This document shows positions 18,217-26,846 of a stretch of 64,000 nucleotides of DNA, in pieces. How positions within the stretch are numbered: position 1 is the stretch's first letter; every line of letters begins with the position of its first letter. The stretch is from the NCBI RefSeq assembly GCF_021228125.1, contig NZ_JAJQQS010000003.1, positions 434,001 through 498,000 on the forward strand. The letters run 5' to 3'. The position numbers and the translations under genes are program-made. A model generated the notes under the pieces. It saw nothing but the letters and a program-made list of their open reading frames with translations. It made no database searches and was not told where the DNA came from. Source of the stretch: Streptomyces albireticuli (GTDB lineage: Bacteria; Actinomycetota; Actinomycetes; Streptomycetales; Streptomycetaceae).

Positions 18217-18696
18217 TCAGCGCGGCCAGACCTGGATCAGCCACTCCTCCGTGCCGTGGAAGAACATCTCGCCGGCCGTGTGCCGCTCCCGTGCCGCGAC
18301 GCGGCCCAGGCTCGCCGCGCGCAGCCGGTAGGCGCCCGGACCGCCGAGGTCGACGGGCTCGCCCGACGGCCGGCCGTCCCACTCGGTGAGCTGGACCTTC
18401 CCGTGCCGGAACAGCTCGAACTCCACCGTGTCCAGGGTGTCCCAGCCGCCCGGCGGTGCCGGCGGTTCGCCGGACCAGCCCTCCAGCCGCACATGCGGAT
18501 GGAAGTCGGTGGTGGCGCACCGGAAGAGCACGCCGCCCGGCCCGGCGAGCACCGCCCAGCGTCTGGGGGCGGTGGTGACGGCCGACTGGGGATCGGCGCC
18601 GTCCTCCAGGCCGCGCAGGAAGAAGGTGAAGTACGAGATGCGCGGCTCGGTGGTCCGCGCGCAGAGGAGTTCGGCGGACGGGGGAGTGGCCGTCAC
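18217..18696 (-). CDS. Hypothetical protein, 159 residues
   Basis: I do not recognise the family. The GTG at 18696 has an excellent GGAGGTGAG six bases upstream, so expression is likely. The protein is soluble, with no signal peptide or membrane segment, and is rich in Trp, Gly and aromatic residues (SYFTFFLRGLEDG near the start, EFELFRHGKVQLTEWDG in the middle, HGTEEWLIQVWPR at the end). It is a single gene between the DUF4956 promoter region and metI, with 187 bp to the latter that hold no other gene. Confidence 0.65.
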   Translation of the reverse strand: MTATPPSAELLCARTTEPRISYFTFFLRGLEDGADPQSAVTTAPRRWAVLAGPGGVLFRCATTDFHPHVRLEGWSGEPPAPPGGWDTLDTVEFELFRHGKVQLTEWDGRPSGEPVDLGGPGAYRLRAASLGRVAARERHTAGEMFFHGTEEWLIQVWPR

Positions 18697-18883
18697 CGGC
18701 TCACCTCCAGCGGTCGGTCGCAGACGGGGACATGGGCGTGGAACGTGTCGGAGTCGAGAGTACGGTCGATTTTGCGGAACTCGACCATCCGTTCGTGCCC
18801 GCCCTGTCGAACGCGGCCCGTACGGCGCCGACCCGGGTACGTAAGCCGCCGGTCCGGGCGGCGCGCGCCCGGACCGGCCGCCG

Positions 18884-19546
18884 TCACCGGCGCAGGATCC
18901 TGCGGGCCAGCACGTTCCCCAGCAGCTGGGCGATCTGCACGAGGACGATCAGCACGGCCACGGTCACCACCATCACCGAGGTGTCGAAGCGCAGATAGCC
19001 GTATGTCATCGCGAGGTTGCCCACCCCGCCGCCGCCCACGGTCCCGGCCACCGCCGAGAAGTCGATCAGGGCGACGAGCATAAAGGTGAAGCCCAGGACC
19101 AGCGGCCCGAGGGCCTCCGGGACCAGCACGGTCAGCACGATGCGCAGCGGGCCCGCGCCCATCGACCGGGCGGCCTCGACGACCCCGGTGTCCACGGCGA
19201 GGAGATTGGTCTCCACGATCCGGGCGACGCCGAAGGTCGCCACCACCACCATGGGGAAGATGGCCGCCTCGGTGCCGATCATCGTGCCCACCACGCTCCG
19301 TGTCACCGGTGACAGGGCGACGATCGCGATGATGAAAGGGACCGGCCGGATGACGTTGATCAGCAGGTTGAGCACCGCGAACACCACGCGGTTGGGCAGC
19401 ACGCCGCCCTTGCGGGTGGCGTAGAGGGCCAGGCCGACGCCCATGCCCAGCACCGCGGACAGCGCCAGCGTGATCAGCACCATGTACACGGTCTCGCCGG
19501 TGGCGTCGACGACCTTGACCCAGAACTCGTTCCAGTCGACGCTCAC
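18884..19546 (-). CDS. metI: Methionine ABC transporter permease MetI
   Basis: A 220-residue permease with about five membrane helices and the ABC-permease EAA-type loop VEAARSMGAGPLRIVLTVLVPEALGPLVLG. The size and the segment RPVPFIIAIVALSP fit MetI of the D-/L-methionine uptake family. The GTG at 19546 overlaps the metN stop (GTGA). It is the last gene of metQ-metN-metI and forms the membrane channel of the importer. Confidence 0.92.
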   Translation of the reverse strand: MSVDWNEFWVKVVDATGETVYMVLITLALSAVLGMGVGLALYATRKGGVLPNRVVFAVLNLLINVIRPVPFIIAIVALSPVTRSVVGTMIGTEAAIFPMVVVATFGVARIVETNLLAVDTGVVEAARSMGAGPLRIVLTVLVPEALGPLVLGFTFMLVALIDFSAVAGTVGGGGVGNLAMTYGYLRFDTSVMVVTVAVLIVLVQIAQLLGNVLARRILRR

Positions 19547-20565
19547 GCCACGGCCGCCTCTCCGGCGCCGGCCAGCTCGGTGAGGAAGGCGTCGATCGCG
19601 TCGTCAGGACCCCGGAGTTCGAGGGTCACGCTGCCCAGCGGGAGGTCCTGCACCTCGCCGACGCCGGCGTGCGCGACGGCGAAGTCCAGCTCGTACCTGC
19701 GCAGCAGCCGCGACAGGCCGGACCCGTCCGTACCGTCCCGGGTGACGGGCACGGTGACCAGCCGCCCGGAGTGCCGGGCGCGCAGCCGTTCCAGGGCCGC
19801 GCCCTCCGGTACGTCGTGGAGGGCGGAGCGGACGAGAGCCCCGGTGACGGGATGCCGGGGGCGGGCGAAGACGTCGTAGGCGCCGCCGCTCTCCACCACC
19901 CGGCCGTCGGCCATGACGGCCACCCCGTCGCAGATGCCGCGCACCACGTCCATCTCATGGGTGATCAGGACGATCGTGACACCGAGCTCGGTGTTGACCC
20001 GCTTGAGCAGGTCCAGCACCTCCCCGGTGGTCCGCGGGTCGAGCGCGGACGTCGCCTCGTCGCACAGCAGGACCTTCGGGGAGGTGGCGAGCGCCCGCGC
20101 GATGCCGACGCGCTGGCGCTGGCCGCCGGAGAGCTGCTCGGGGTAGCGGCGCGCGTGGTCCTCCAGGCCGACGAAGCGCAATGCCTCGGCGGCCCGCTCG
20201 CGCGCCTCCCGGCGGGAGTGCCCGGCCAGACCGAGCGGGTAGGCGACGTTGCCCAGGACCGTGCGGGAGCGGAAGAGGTGGAACTGCTGGAAGACCATCC
20301 CCATCGACCGCCGGACGGCGCGCCGCCGCCGTTCGCCGAGCGCGCCGAGGTCCTGCCCGTCGACGAGGACGCTGCCGGAGGTGGGCTCCTCCAGGTAGTT
20401 GATGACCCGCAGCAGCGTGCTCTTGCCGGCGCCGCTGTGCCCGACGATGCCGAAGACCATGCCCCGCTCGACGGTCAGGGAGACGTCGTCGACCGCACGG
20501 AAGACGGACGCGCGGCCGCCGTCCCGGGTGGGAAAGGTCTTGGTGACGTGACGGAGTTCGATCAC
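19543..20565 (-). CDS. metN: Methionine ABC transporter ATPase MetN
   Basis: A 340-residue ATPase with Walker A GHSGAGKST, signature LSGGQRQR, Walker B VLLCDEATSAL and H-loop ITHEM. A C-terminal extension of about 90 residues matches the NIL regulatory domain, which in MetN binds methionine and inhibits transport. The start is taken as GTG 20565, eight bases past the metQ stop region. The reading frame is open far upstream, but that part overlaps metQ antisense-free coding and is not homologous. It powers uptake with MetI and MetQ. Confidence 0.93.
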   Translation of the reverse strand: MIELRHVTKTFPTRDGGRASVFRAVDDVSLTVERGMVFGIVGHSGAGKSTLLRVINYLEEPTSGSVLVDGQDLGALGERRRRAVRRSMGMVFQQFHLFRSRTVLGNVAYPLGLAGHSRREARERAAEALRFVGLEDHARRYPEQLSGGQRQRVGIARALATSPKVLLCDEATSALDPRTTGEVLDLLKRVNTELGVTIVLITHEMDVVRGICDGVAVMADGRVVESGGAYDVFARPRHPVTGALVRSALHDVPEGAALERLRARHSGRLVTVPVTRDGTDGSGLSRLLRRYELDFAVAHAGVGEVQDLPLGSVTLELRGPDDAIDAFLTELAGAGEAAVA

Positions 20566-20570
20566 CGTGA

Positions 20571-21449
20571 TCAGCCCTTCCCCTGCTCGGTCAGCCGGTC
20601 GAGCTCCCGCTCCAGCTCGGGCCGCGGGATGTCGAGGACATAGCGGGCCCCGTGCGCGGACTTGGCCACGGCCTCCTGGACCTTCTTCGTCCGGTAGAGC
20701 TCGACGACCTTGCGGACGTTCTCGGAGTCCTTGTCCTTGGCGTCGGCGGCGATGACGTTGACGTACGGCCGGGCGGCCGCGCTCTCCGGGTCGTCGTGGA
20801 AGACGGCCTGTTCCAGCTTGTAGCCGGCCAGCTCGGCGACGCCCGCGTTGATGACGGAGGCCGCGGTGTCCTTGAGGCTGCGCGGGGTCTGCTGGGCGTC
20901 GACCGGGGTGATCTTCAGGTGCCGGGGGTTGGCGGTGATGTCCTCTGGAGTCCCGTAGATGCCCGCCTTCCCCTTGAGCTCGATCAGCTTGGCGGCCTGG
21001 AGCACCAGCAGCGCCCGGCCCTGGTTGGACGGGTCGTTGGGGATCGCGATGCGTGATCCGTCGGGGATCTCGTCGACCTTCTTGTGCTTGAGCGAGTACA
21101 GGCCCATCGGCGCCACCGAGGTGGAGGCGACCGGCACGATGTCGGTGCGGTTCCGGGCGTTGAACTGGCTGAGGAAGGCGAGGTGCTGGAAGGCGTTGAG
21201 CTCGATGTCGCCGTCGGCGAGCGCCCTGTTGGGCAGCTGGTAGTCGTCGAAGGTGACGATCTTGACGTCGAGGCCCTCCTTCTTCGCCTCCTCGGCGAGG
21301 ACGTCCCACTCCTCGTCCGCTCCGCTGACACCGATCCGCACCTGGTTCCCGCCGCCCGAGTCGGACAGGCCGCAGGCCGACAGCAGCAGGGCGAGGGCGG
21401 CGGCCGTGCTCGCCGCGAGAACGCGTCGGCGGGGGAGGGGGAGTGTCAT
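20571..21449 (-). CDS. metQ: Methionine-binding lipoprotein MetQ (NlpA family)
   Basis: A 292-residue solute-binding protein. The N-terminus MTLPLPRRRVLAASTAAALA leads to the lipobox LSAC (Cys26), so it is a membrane-anchored lipoprotein. The NlpA-type body contains VKIVTFDDYQLPNRALADGD, ELNAFQH and the segment RIAIPNDPSNQGRALLVLQ. It captures methionine for MetNI; other substrates of the NlpA family (methionine sulfoxide, D-methionine) are possible. The ATG at 21449 is chosen because it gives a normal signal peptide. It is the first gene of the operon, with an AT-rich leader upstream. Confidence 0.92.
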   Translation of the reverse strand: MTLPLPRRRVLAASTAAALALLLSACGLSDSGGGNQVRIGVSGADEEWDVLAEEAKKEGLDVKIVTFDDYQLPNRALADGDIELNAFQHLAFLSQFNARNRTDIVPVASTSVAPMGLYSLKHKKVDEIPDGSRIAIPNDPSNQGRALLVLQAAKLIELKGKAGIYGTPEDITANPRHLKITPVDAQQTPRSLKDTAASVINAGVAELAGYKLEQAVFHDDPESAAARPYVNVIAADAKDKDSENVRKVVELYRTKKVQEAVAKSAHGARYVLDIPRPELERELDRLTEQGKG

Positions 21450-21605
21450 CGGTGGCTCATTCCAGGAGACAGGACGGTGCAGGGACGCGGTGCCGCGTAG
21501 GGCGGTGTCCGCGTCGTTCCGTGGATCGTATGAGCGAAACCGAAAAATACCTGTTAAGCGAAGGCAGGGTTCATGTCTCCGCAATAAAGCAAAGGCATTT
21601 GCTGC

Positions 21606-21619
21606 GTTCTTATGAACGA
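21606..21619. promoter_or_regulatory. Palindrome in AT-rich region upstream of metQ
   Basis: CGTTC-TTAT-GAACG lies in an unusually AT-rich stretch (about 21530-21630) between metQ and the dioxygenase gene. It may be an operator for metQNI, about 160 bp upstream of metQ. I find no SAM-riboswitch architecture here. Confidence 0.35.
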
Positions 21620-21650
21620 TTGTTTCTCAGGTCCCGCCTCAGGTGCCTCC

Positions 21651-22391
21651 TTAGGCGCCGCCGAAGAAGTCGACCAGCAGCATGTCCCGGATCCCCGTCC
21701 CGGCGCCGGGGGCGGGCCGTACCGGGGAGACGCCGTGCAGGACCCGGCGGTCGTCGAGGACGATCGTCTCCAGCGGCGCGGTGAGCACGGCCCGGTGGAC
21801 GGGGCGCCGCTCCGGGTCGTAGAGGCAGGACTCCGCGCCCCGCACGTCCTGGCGGCGGATCAGCACCTGGGCCACGTAGCAGTGCCCGTCCCGGTGGACG
21901 CCCTCCGGGGCGGGATGCCCCTCGGCGTTGACGGTCGCGACGACACGGATCTGGTGGACGCCGCAGGTGTCGATGCCCGCGCGGGGGCCGGGAAGCCGTT
22001 CCCCCAGGGCGAGGACGACCCGGCGCAGCGGCTCGCCCGCCGCCACGGCCGGGCACAGCGGGGCGAAGAGCCGCTCGACGCCGCCGTTCACCCGGTTCAC
22101 CGACGCGTCCTGGAAGAAGGCGGTGTGGGGGAGTTGCTCCAGCCCCCGTGGCCGGAGGCGGAACTTCCCGTACCGGCGGAAGCGGTAGGGCGTGTCCGTG
22201 CCCAGGTGCGCGTCGGCCGGCAGATCCTCCCAGGAGGCGAGGAACCCCGCCACGTCCCCCTCGGGGACCCCCGCCAGCGCGTCCGTCAGCGGGCCGGGGC
22301 CGAAGTGGACGAAGGGCGGCCGGTGCGCGGCGCCGGGTATCGCCGGGGGCGCGTCGGGCAGGTCCCGCGCGCGCAGTGGACTTGAGGTCAT
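21651..22391 (-). CDS. PF10014-type 2-oxoglutarate/Fe(II) amino-acid dioxygenase
   Basis: A 246-residue protein of the 2OG-Fe dioxygenase family that includes Bacillus L-isoleucine dioxygenase. The metal site is visible as HRDGH in EGVHRDGHCYVAQ and the distal His in VLHGVSPV, with Arg nearby for 2-oxoglutarate. The segments YRRYGKF-like FRRYGKFRLRP and FFQDASVNRVNGG are typical. Characterised members hydroxylate free aliphatic amino acids or oxidise L-methionine to the sulfoxide. It lies on the same strand directly upstream of metQNI with a 200-bp gap, so a methionine-related substrate is plausible. The ATG at 22391 has GAGGAC upstream. Confidence 0.85.
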   Translation of the reverse strand: MTSSPLRARDLPDAPPAIPGAAHRPPFVHFGPGPLTDALAGVPEGDVAGFLASWEDLPADAHLGTDTPYRFRRYGKFRLRPRGLEQLPHTAFFQDASVNRVNGGVERLFAPLCPAVAAGEPLRRVVLALGERLPGPRAGIDTCGVHQIRVVATVNAEGHPAPEGVHRDGHCYVAQVLIRRQDVRGAESCLYDPERRPVHRAVLTAPLETIVLDDRRVLHGVSPVRPAPGAGTGIRDMLLVDFFGGA

Positions 22392-22575
22392 CCGATGTCC
22401 TCGCCTTCGTACGGGCCGGGCGCCGGCCCCGGGTGCGGGCCCGCGCGGGCGGCGTCGGGCCGGGGGCGAGGAGGGCCCCTCGTCCGACAGTAAGGCGAGA
22501 GTGGCGGGGAGTGGCCTGAAAGTACGCGGTGGACCTGGGGAACCGGCCGGCCGTCCGCCTCAGGCGCCCCATCCG

Positions 22576-23568
22576 TCACGGAAGGCGTATGACTTGCGCC
22601 CCCCAGGTGAGACCCGCGCCGAATCCCAGGAGCAGCGCCAGATCGCCACTGGTCACGGCACCCGACTCGCGCAACCGGGCGACGGCGAGCGGTACGGAGG
22701 CGGCCGAGGTGTTGCCGGCGTGCGCCACGTCCCGTGCCACGACCACGTGTCCGGGCAGCTCCATCCGCTGCGCCACGGTCTCGATCATCCGCAGGTTGGC
22801 CTGGTGCGGTACGAAGGCGGCGAGATCGGAGGGTCTTATTCCGGCCGCGTCGAGCGCCTCCAGGGCGACCTTGGGCATCTCCTCGATGGCCCAGCGGAAG
22901 ACCTCCGGCCCGGCCATGCGCATGGTGGGCCAAGCGGTCCCGGGCTCGTCCCGGTACTCCAGCCAGCCGGCCGAGTGGGCGATGAGCCCGCGGCGGCTGC
23001 CGTCGGAGCCCCAGACCACCGGGCCGATGCCGCACTCCTCGCGCGGCCCCACGACCATCGCCCCGGCGCCGTCGGCGAACAGGATGGCCGCCGAGGGGTC
23101 CTCGGGGTCGATGATGTCCGTCATCTTGTCCGAGCCGACGACCACGACATAACGCGCCGCGCCGTCCCGGACCATCGACGCGGCCAGGGCCAGGCCGTAG
23201 CAGAAGCCCGCGCAGGCGGCGTTGAGGTCGAAGGCCGCGCCACGGGTGCCCAGCCGGTCCGCGATCTCCGTCGCGTCACCCGGGCTCTGGCGCAGCCCCG
23301 ACATCGAGGAAAGGATCACCGCGCCGATCAGGTCGGGCTCCACCCCGGCGTCGGCGACGGCCTTCCGCGCCGCCTCCACCGCCATGTCCACGACCGTCTC
23401 GTCCGCGGCGGCGTAGCGGCGTTCCACGATTCCCGTACGCCGTTGTATCCACTCGGCCGTCCGTCCGGTGCGCGCGGCCACCTCTTCATTGCCGACGACG
23501 CGGTGCGGACGATAAGCGCCGATCCCGAGAATTCCTGCGTCCTGTGCGGCGGTTCGCTGTATCTGCAT
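22576..23568 (-). CDS. 3-oxoacyl-ACP synthase III (KASIII/FabH-like)
   Basis: A 330-residue thiolase-fold enzyme with the full catalytic triad: Cys119 in NAACAGFCYG, His in VPHQAN and Asn in HAGNTSAA. The length and the TGRTAEWIQRRTGIVERR segment match FabH-type enzymes that condense an acyl-CoA with malonyl-ACP. It is divergent from the polyyne-type operon, with 575 bp between them. It may prime the fatty chain for that pathway, or act as a polyyne-tolerant copy of the housekeeping enzyme, since polyynes are known to attack thiolase-fold cysteines. It is not the main FabH of the fabD-fabH-acpP-fabF locus, whose neighbours are absent. Confidence 0.9.
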   Translation of the reverse strand: MQIQRTAAQDAGILGIGAYRPHRVVGNEEVAARTGRTAEWIQRRTGIVERRYAAADETVVDMAVEAARKAVADAGVEPDLIGAVILSSMSGLRQSPGDATEIADRLGTRGAAFDLNAACAGFCYGLALAASMVRDGAARYVVVVGSDKMTDIIDPEDPSAAILFADGAGAMVVGPREECGIGPVVWGSDGSRRGLIAHSAGWLEYRDEPGTAWPTMRMAGPEVFRWAIEEMPKVALEALDAAGIRPSDLAAFVPHQANLRMIETVAQRMELPGHVVVARDVAHAGNTSAASVPLAVARLRESGAVTSGDLALLLGFGAGLTWGAQVIRLP

Positions 23569-24143
23569 GGCAATACCAACCCTCGGTCCGTTCCGGATGC
23601 CGGGCGTCGCACGCCGTCGGGGGGACGCCGGATTCCGGCGCGGTCGACGGGAGGCGGGGCGCGGGCGTGATCAGTGACAGCCGGTCCGCGCGGGTCGGCG
23701 GACGGGTCCGGGAAAGGCGCTCCGGCCTTGATCCCGAAGAGGTGCGGATGCCCGGTCCCGGCCGGTGGGACACTCGGGCGCCGGACGATTTCCGGTCCGG
23801 GCGAGAGCTTCGGTGGCGATCACCGTGCCGCGCATACAGGCCCCCCCAAGCCAGAACGTGAACTCACCCGCGGGGAGACTATCTCCGGGGTGGGTTGGAG
23901 TCCGCAACCCACTGGCATCCGGATGTCGAGTGTTGAACGTCACGCCCTTCCGAGGATTCGAACAAGCGTGACGCGGGTCACAAAAAATATTGCTTGCTTG
24001 GTATGGCGCGCCCCTTCTACGGTCACTCGTGTGATCCAACTCCTCGCAAAGTCTGGCCTGTTGTCGACGATCGGGTTCCACTATCGCAAGGGGTCCGCCC
24101 TCCTCGCTGACTGCGTTATTCCGGTTGCCGGTTCGGAGGAGTC
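23569..24143. promoter_or_regulatory. Divergent intergenic region of the polyyne-type cluster
   Basis: 575 bp between the KASIII gene (left) and the thioesterase-like gene (right) with no convincing gene. The part at 23965-24010 is AT-rich for this genome, with TTGCTTGCTTGG and a TACGGT-like -10 about 16 bases later, a possible rightward promoter for the biosynthetic operon. No clear palindrome was found. Confidence 0.4.
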
Positions 24144-24941
24144 GTGACCAATACCGCACCGCCGCTCTCACCTGCGGATCTGTTAAGCCGACCGGCCTCC
24201 GGAGACATCGGTGCGGGAACGCATCTGCACGGCTTCGGCGGTTTCCACGGCGGCCTGACCCTGGCGCTGATGACCTCGGCGATGCAGGGGTCGGTACCGG
24301 ACATTCCGCTGGCGAGCGCAACCGCCCGATTCCACCGGCCGATCGGCGAGGACTTCCGGGTGGAGACCTCGCTCATTCGCTCCGGCCGTACCGTCTCGAC
24401 CATCGGCGCACGCGCGGTGACGTCCAAGGGAATTCACGTCGACGCCCAGGCGGTCTTCGGATCCCTGAAGCCGGCCTCCTGGCAGACGTTCGCCCCCGCC
24501 GCACCGGTGGCGCCGCCCCCGGAAGACTGTGAAATCTTCACCATCCCACCCGAGTTCGTGGCGATATCCACGTACATGGAGATCCGCCCGGTCGGGCCGA
24601 GCCGCCCCTACGCGGGAGGGCCGGAACCCGAACTCATCGCCTGGATAAGGATGGTGGAGGACGAGAAGCCGCCGGACGCGCTGCGCTTCGTCTTTCTGAT
24701 GGATTCGCTGGCACCTTCGTACGCGGCGGTGCTTTCGACCCTAGCCTTGGTGCCCACCGTCGAACTCACGGTGCGGCCCAGCGGAAATCTCGCCCGGGCC
24801 GATTCGCCGTGGATACTGCTGCGCGCGCGGACGCGGTCGGCCAGCGCCGACGGCTGGGTGGACGAGCAGATCGACGCCTGGGGTCCCGACGGCACCCATC
24901 TGGGTTCCGCCCAGCAACTCCGCGTCGTACGAACGGACTGA
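24144..24941 (+). CDS. Acyl-CoA thioesterase-like (double hotdog) protein with TTA codon
   Basis: A 265-residue protein resembling the TesB-like/thioesterase-family double-hotdog group. The first half has HGFGGFHGGLTLALM and ARFHRPIGEDFRVETSLIRSGRT; the second has FVFLMDSLAPSYAAVLSTL and RTRSASADGWVDEQIDAWGPDG. Such enzymes hydrolyse acyl thioesters. The GTG at 24144 follows GGAGGAGTC. Codon 14 (24183-24185) is TTA, the rare leucine codon that makes translation depend on bldA tRNA in Streptomyces. It opens the rightward polyyne-type operon with a 99-bp gap before the FAAL gene. It may trim or release the fatty chain; an editing role is also possible. Confidence 0.8.
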   Translation: MTNTAPPLSPADLLSRPASGDIGAGTHLHGFGGFHGGLTLALMTSAMQGSVPDIPLASATARFHRPIGEDFRVETSLIRSGRTVSTIGARAVTSKGIHVDAQAVFGSLKPASWQTFAPAAPVAPPPEDCEIFTIPPEFVAISTYMEIRPVGPSRPYAGGPEPELIAWIRMVEDEKPPDALRFVFLMDSLAPSYAAVLSTLALVPTVELTVRPSGNLARADSPWILLRARTRSASADGWVDEQIDAWGPDGTHLGSAQQLRVVRTD

Positions 24942-25040
24942 CCGGCTCCACCATGCGCGGAACGAAGAGAAGAAGAATTCCGGACCCGCCGTCGACGCGA
25001 TGACGGGTCCGGTCACAAGGCTGAAGTAAACGGGGGAGCT

Positions 25041-26834
25041 GTGGACCGCTCAGCGGGTTGGGCCCGTACGTCATTGCCCACGTCATTACCGGAGATCCTG
25101 GAGTACCGGGCGGCGCGGCCACCGAGGACGGCCTTCCGCTTCCTGCCCGACGGGACCTCCGACGAGGCCGTCGAATGGACCTACCAGGACCTCGCCGAGC
25201 ACGCCGGCCGCATCGCCGCGGACCTGCTGGACCGCGAGCTCACCGGCCGCCGCGTCGTCCTGGCCCTCGACCCCGGGCTGCACTACGTCGCCGCGCTCTT
25301 CGGGATATTCCGGGCCGGCGCCACCGCGGTGCCCTCCTTCCCGCCGACCGGCAAACGCGCCGTGGCACGCTTCGCCTCCATCATCGAGGACTGCGCACCC
25401 GATGTGATCATCGCCGATACCCGGCTGGAGAGCCGCGTCGGCCAATTCGAGGCCGAACTCCCCGAATCGGTGGCCCGCCCGCGCTGGATATTCGTCGACG
25501 ACGCCTATTTCGAGGAAACCGGCGCGGCGGCCGACCGGCGGCCCCCGCGGCTCGCCGACCCGGCGCTGCTCCAGTACACCTCCGGCTCGACCGGGAACCC
25601 CAAGGGCATCGTCCTCACCCATGACAACCTCGTCAGCAACTGTGTGACGCTTGAGGAGAACATGGGCTACGAGCCCGACCGGGTCGGCTGCACCTGGCTG
25701 CCGCCGTACCACGACATGGGACTCATGGGCACCCTCCTGCTCGCGGTGCACGGCGGCTGGCCCCTGGTGCTGCTGTCACCGGCGCACTTCGTGCAACAGC
25801 CCTACCGCTGGCTCAAGGCGCTCACCGATCACAAGGTGACGATTTCGGTCGGCCCGAACTTCGCCTTCGACCTCTGTACGTCGAGCGTCACCGACGAGGA
25901 GCTGGAGACGCTCGACCTGAGCCGGCTGCGCCAGGTCTTCTGCGGCTCGGAGCCCGTCTCCCGCGCCACCCTGGACAGGTTCCGGGAGCGGTTCGGACCG
26001 CGCGGTTACACCGAGACGTCCCTCATCCCCTGCTACGGGCTGGCCGAGGCGACGCTCTACGTCTCGGGCAAGCGCTCCGGCACCGAGGTCCGCACCCGGC
26101 TCCTCGACAAGGAGGCCCTGGAGAGGGGTTTCGTCCGCGCGGGGGACCCCCTCGGCACGGACGCGACGACGCGGATCATCAGCTGCGGCGCCGTCGCCGT
26201 CGGCCACGAGGTGCTGATCGTCGATCCGGAGTCCCGGCGCCCGGTCGGCGACGGGCGGGTCGGCGAGGTCTGGGTGCACGGTCCCAACGTCGCGGCCGGA
26301 TACCTGGGCAGGCCCGGGCTCACCGCCGAGACCTTCACCGCCCGTCTCGCGGACGACGCCCGCCCGCCTTCGGGAAGTGAACAAACGTATCTGCGCACGG
26401 GGGACCTCGGCTTCCTGCTCGACGGCGAACTCCACATCACCGGGCGGCTCAAGGACCTCGTGGTGATCGCCGGCCGCAACCTCTATCCGCAGGACGTCGA
26501 GCAGTCCGTGCGCGAGTCCCACGGCAAGCTGCGCGGGACCGCGGTCTTCTCCCGCCCCGGCGAGGCCGGTGAGGAACTGGTGGTCGTCGCGGAGTACCGC
26601 GGCACCGCCCGCCAGCTGGCCGCCGAGGGCGGCGCGGTCCTCGACGCGGTGATCGCGGCGGTGACCGCCGACCACGGCGTCCGGCCGGCCGACGTGCACT
26701 TCGGTCCGGTCGGCGCGATCCCCATGACGACCAGCGGCAAGGTACGCCGGGACGCGACACGGAAGGCCTACGCCCAGGGGACGCTCAAGAAGCTGGCCCT
26801 GGCCACCGACGACAAGCCGCTGTCCGCGCGGTGA
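25041..26834 (+). CDS. Fatty acyl-AMP ligase (FAAL), CayA-like
   Basis: A 597-residue ANL-superfamily enzyme. It has PTILEYRA-like LPEILEYRAARPPRTAFRFL at the N-terminus, the P-loop YTSGSTGNPKG near residue 179, LPPYHDMGLMGTLL, YGLAEATLYVSG and GEVWVHGPNVAAGYLGR. The PYHDMGL and GLAEATLYVS segments are characteristic of FAALs rather than acyl-CoA ligases. It should activate a fatty acid as acyl-AMP and load it on the ACP encoded four kilobases downstream. The GTG at 25041 has GGGGGAG. It is the first core gene of the polyyne-type order FAAL, desaturase, desaturase, ACP, desaturase, hydrolase. Confidence 0.92.
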   Translation: MDRSAGWARTSLPTSLPEILEYRAARPPRTAFRFLPDGTSDEAVEWTYQDLAEHAGRIAADLLDRELTGRRVVLALDPGLHYVAALFGIFRAGATAVPSFPPTGKRAVARFASIIEDCAPDVIIADTRLESRVGQFEAELPESVARPRWIFVDDAYFEETGAAADRRPPRLADPALLQYTSGSTGNPKGIVLTHDNLVSNCVTLEENMGYEPDRVGCTWLPPYHDMGLMGTLLLAVHGGWPLVLLSPAHFVQQPYRWLKALTDHKVTISVGPNFAFDLCTSSVTDEELETLDLSRLRQVFCGSEPVSRATLDRFRERFGPRGYTETSLIPCYGLAEATLYVSGKRSGTEVRTRLLDKEALERGFVRAGDPLGTDATTRIISCGAVAVGHEVLIVDPESRRPVGDGRVGEVWVHGPNVAAGYLGRPGLTAETFTARLADDARPPSGSEQTYLRTGDLGFLLDGELHITGRLKDLVVIAGRNLYPQDVEQSVRESHGKLRGTAVFSRPGEAGEELVVVAEYRGTARQLAAEGGAVLDAVIAAVTADHGVRPADVHFGPVGAIPMTTSGKVRRDATRKAYAQGTLKKLALATDDKPLSAR

Positions 26835-26846
26835 CTGGAGTCCACC

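Noticed and set aside
21450..21650. SAM riboswitch before metQ
   Set aside because: The leader lacks the conserved SAM-I/SAM-II core; only a small palindrome and AT-rich DNA are visible.
23674..24147. A 157-codon ORF in the gap left of the polyyne operon
   Set aside because: No ribosome binding site, no recognisable domain, mixed codon use, and it overlaps the likely promoter and the next start.
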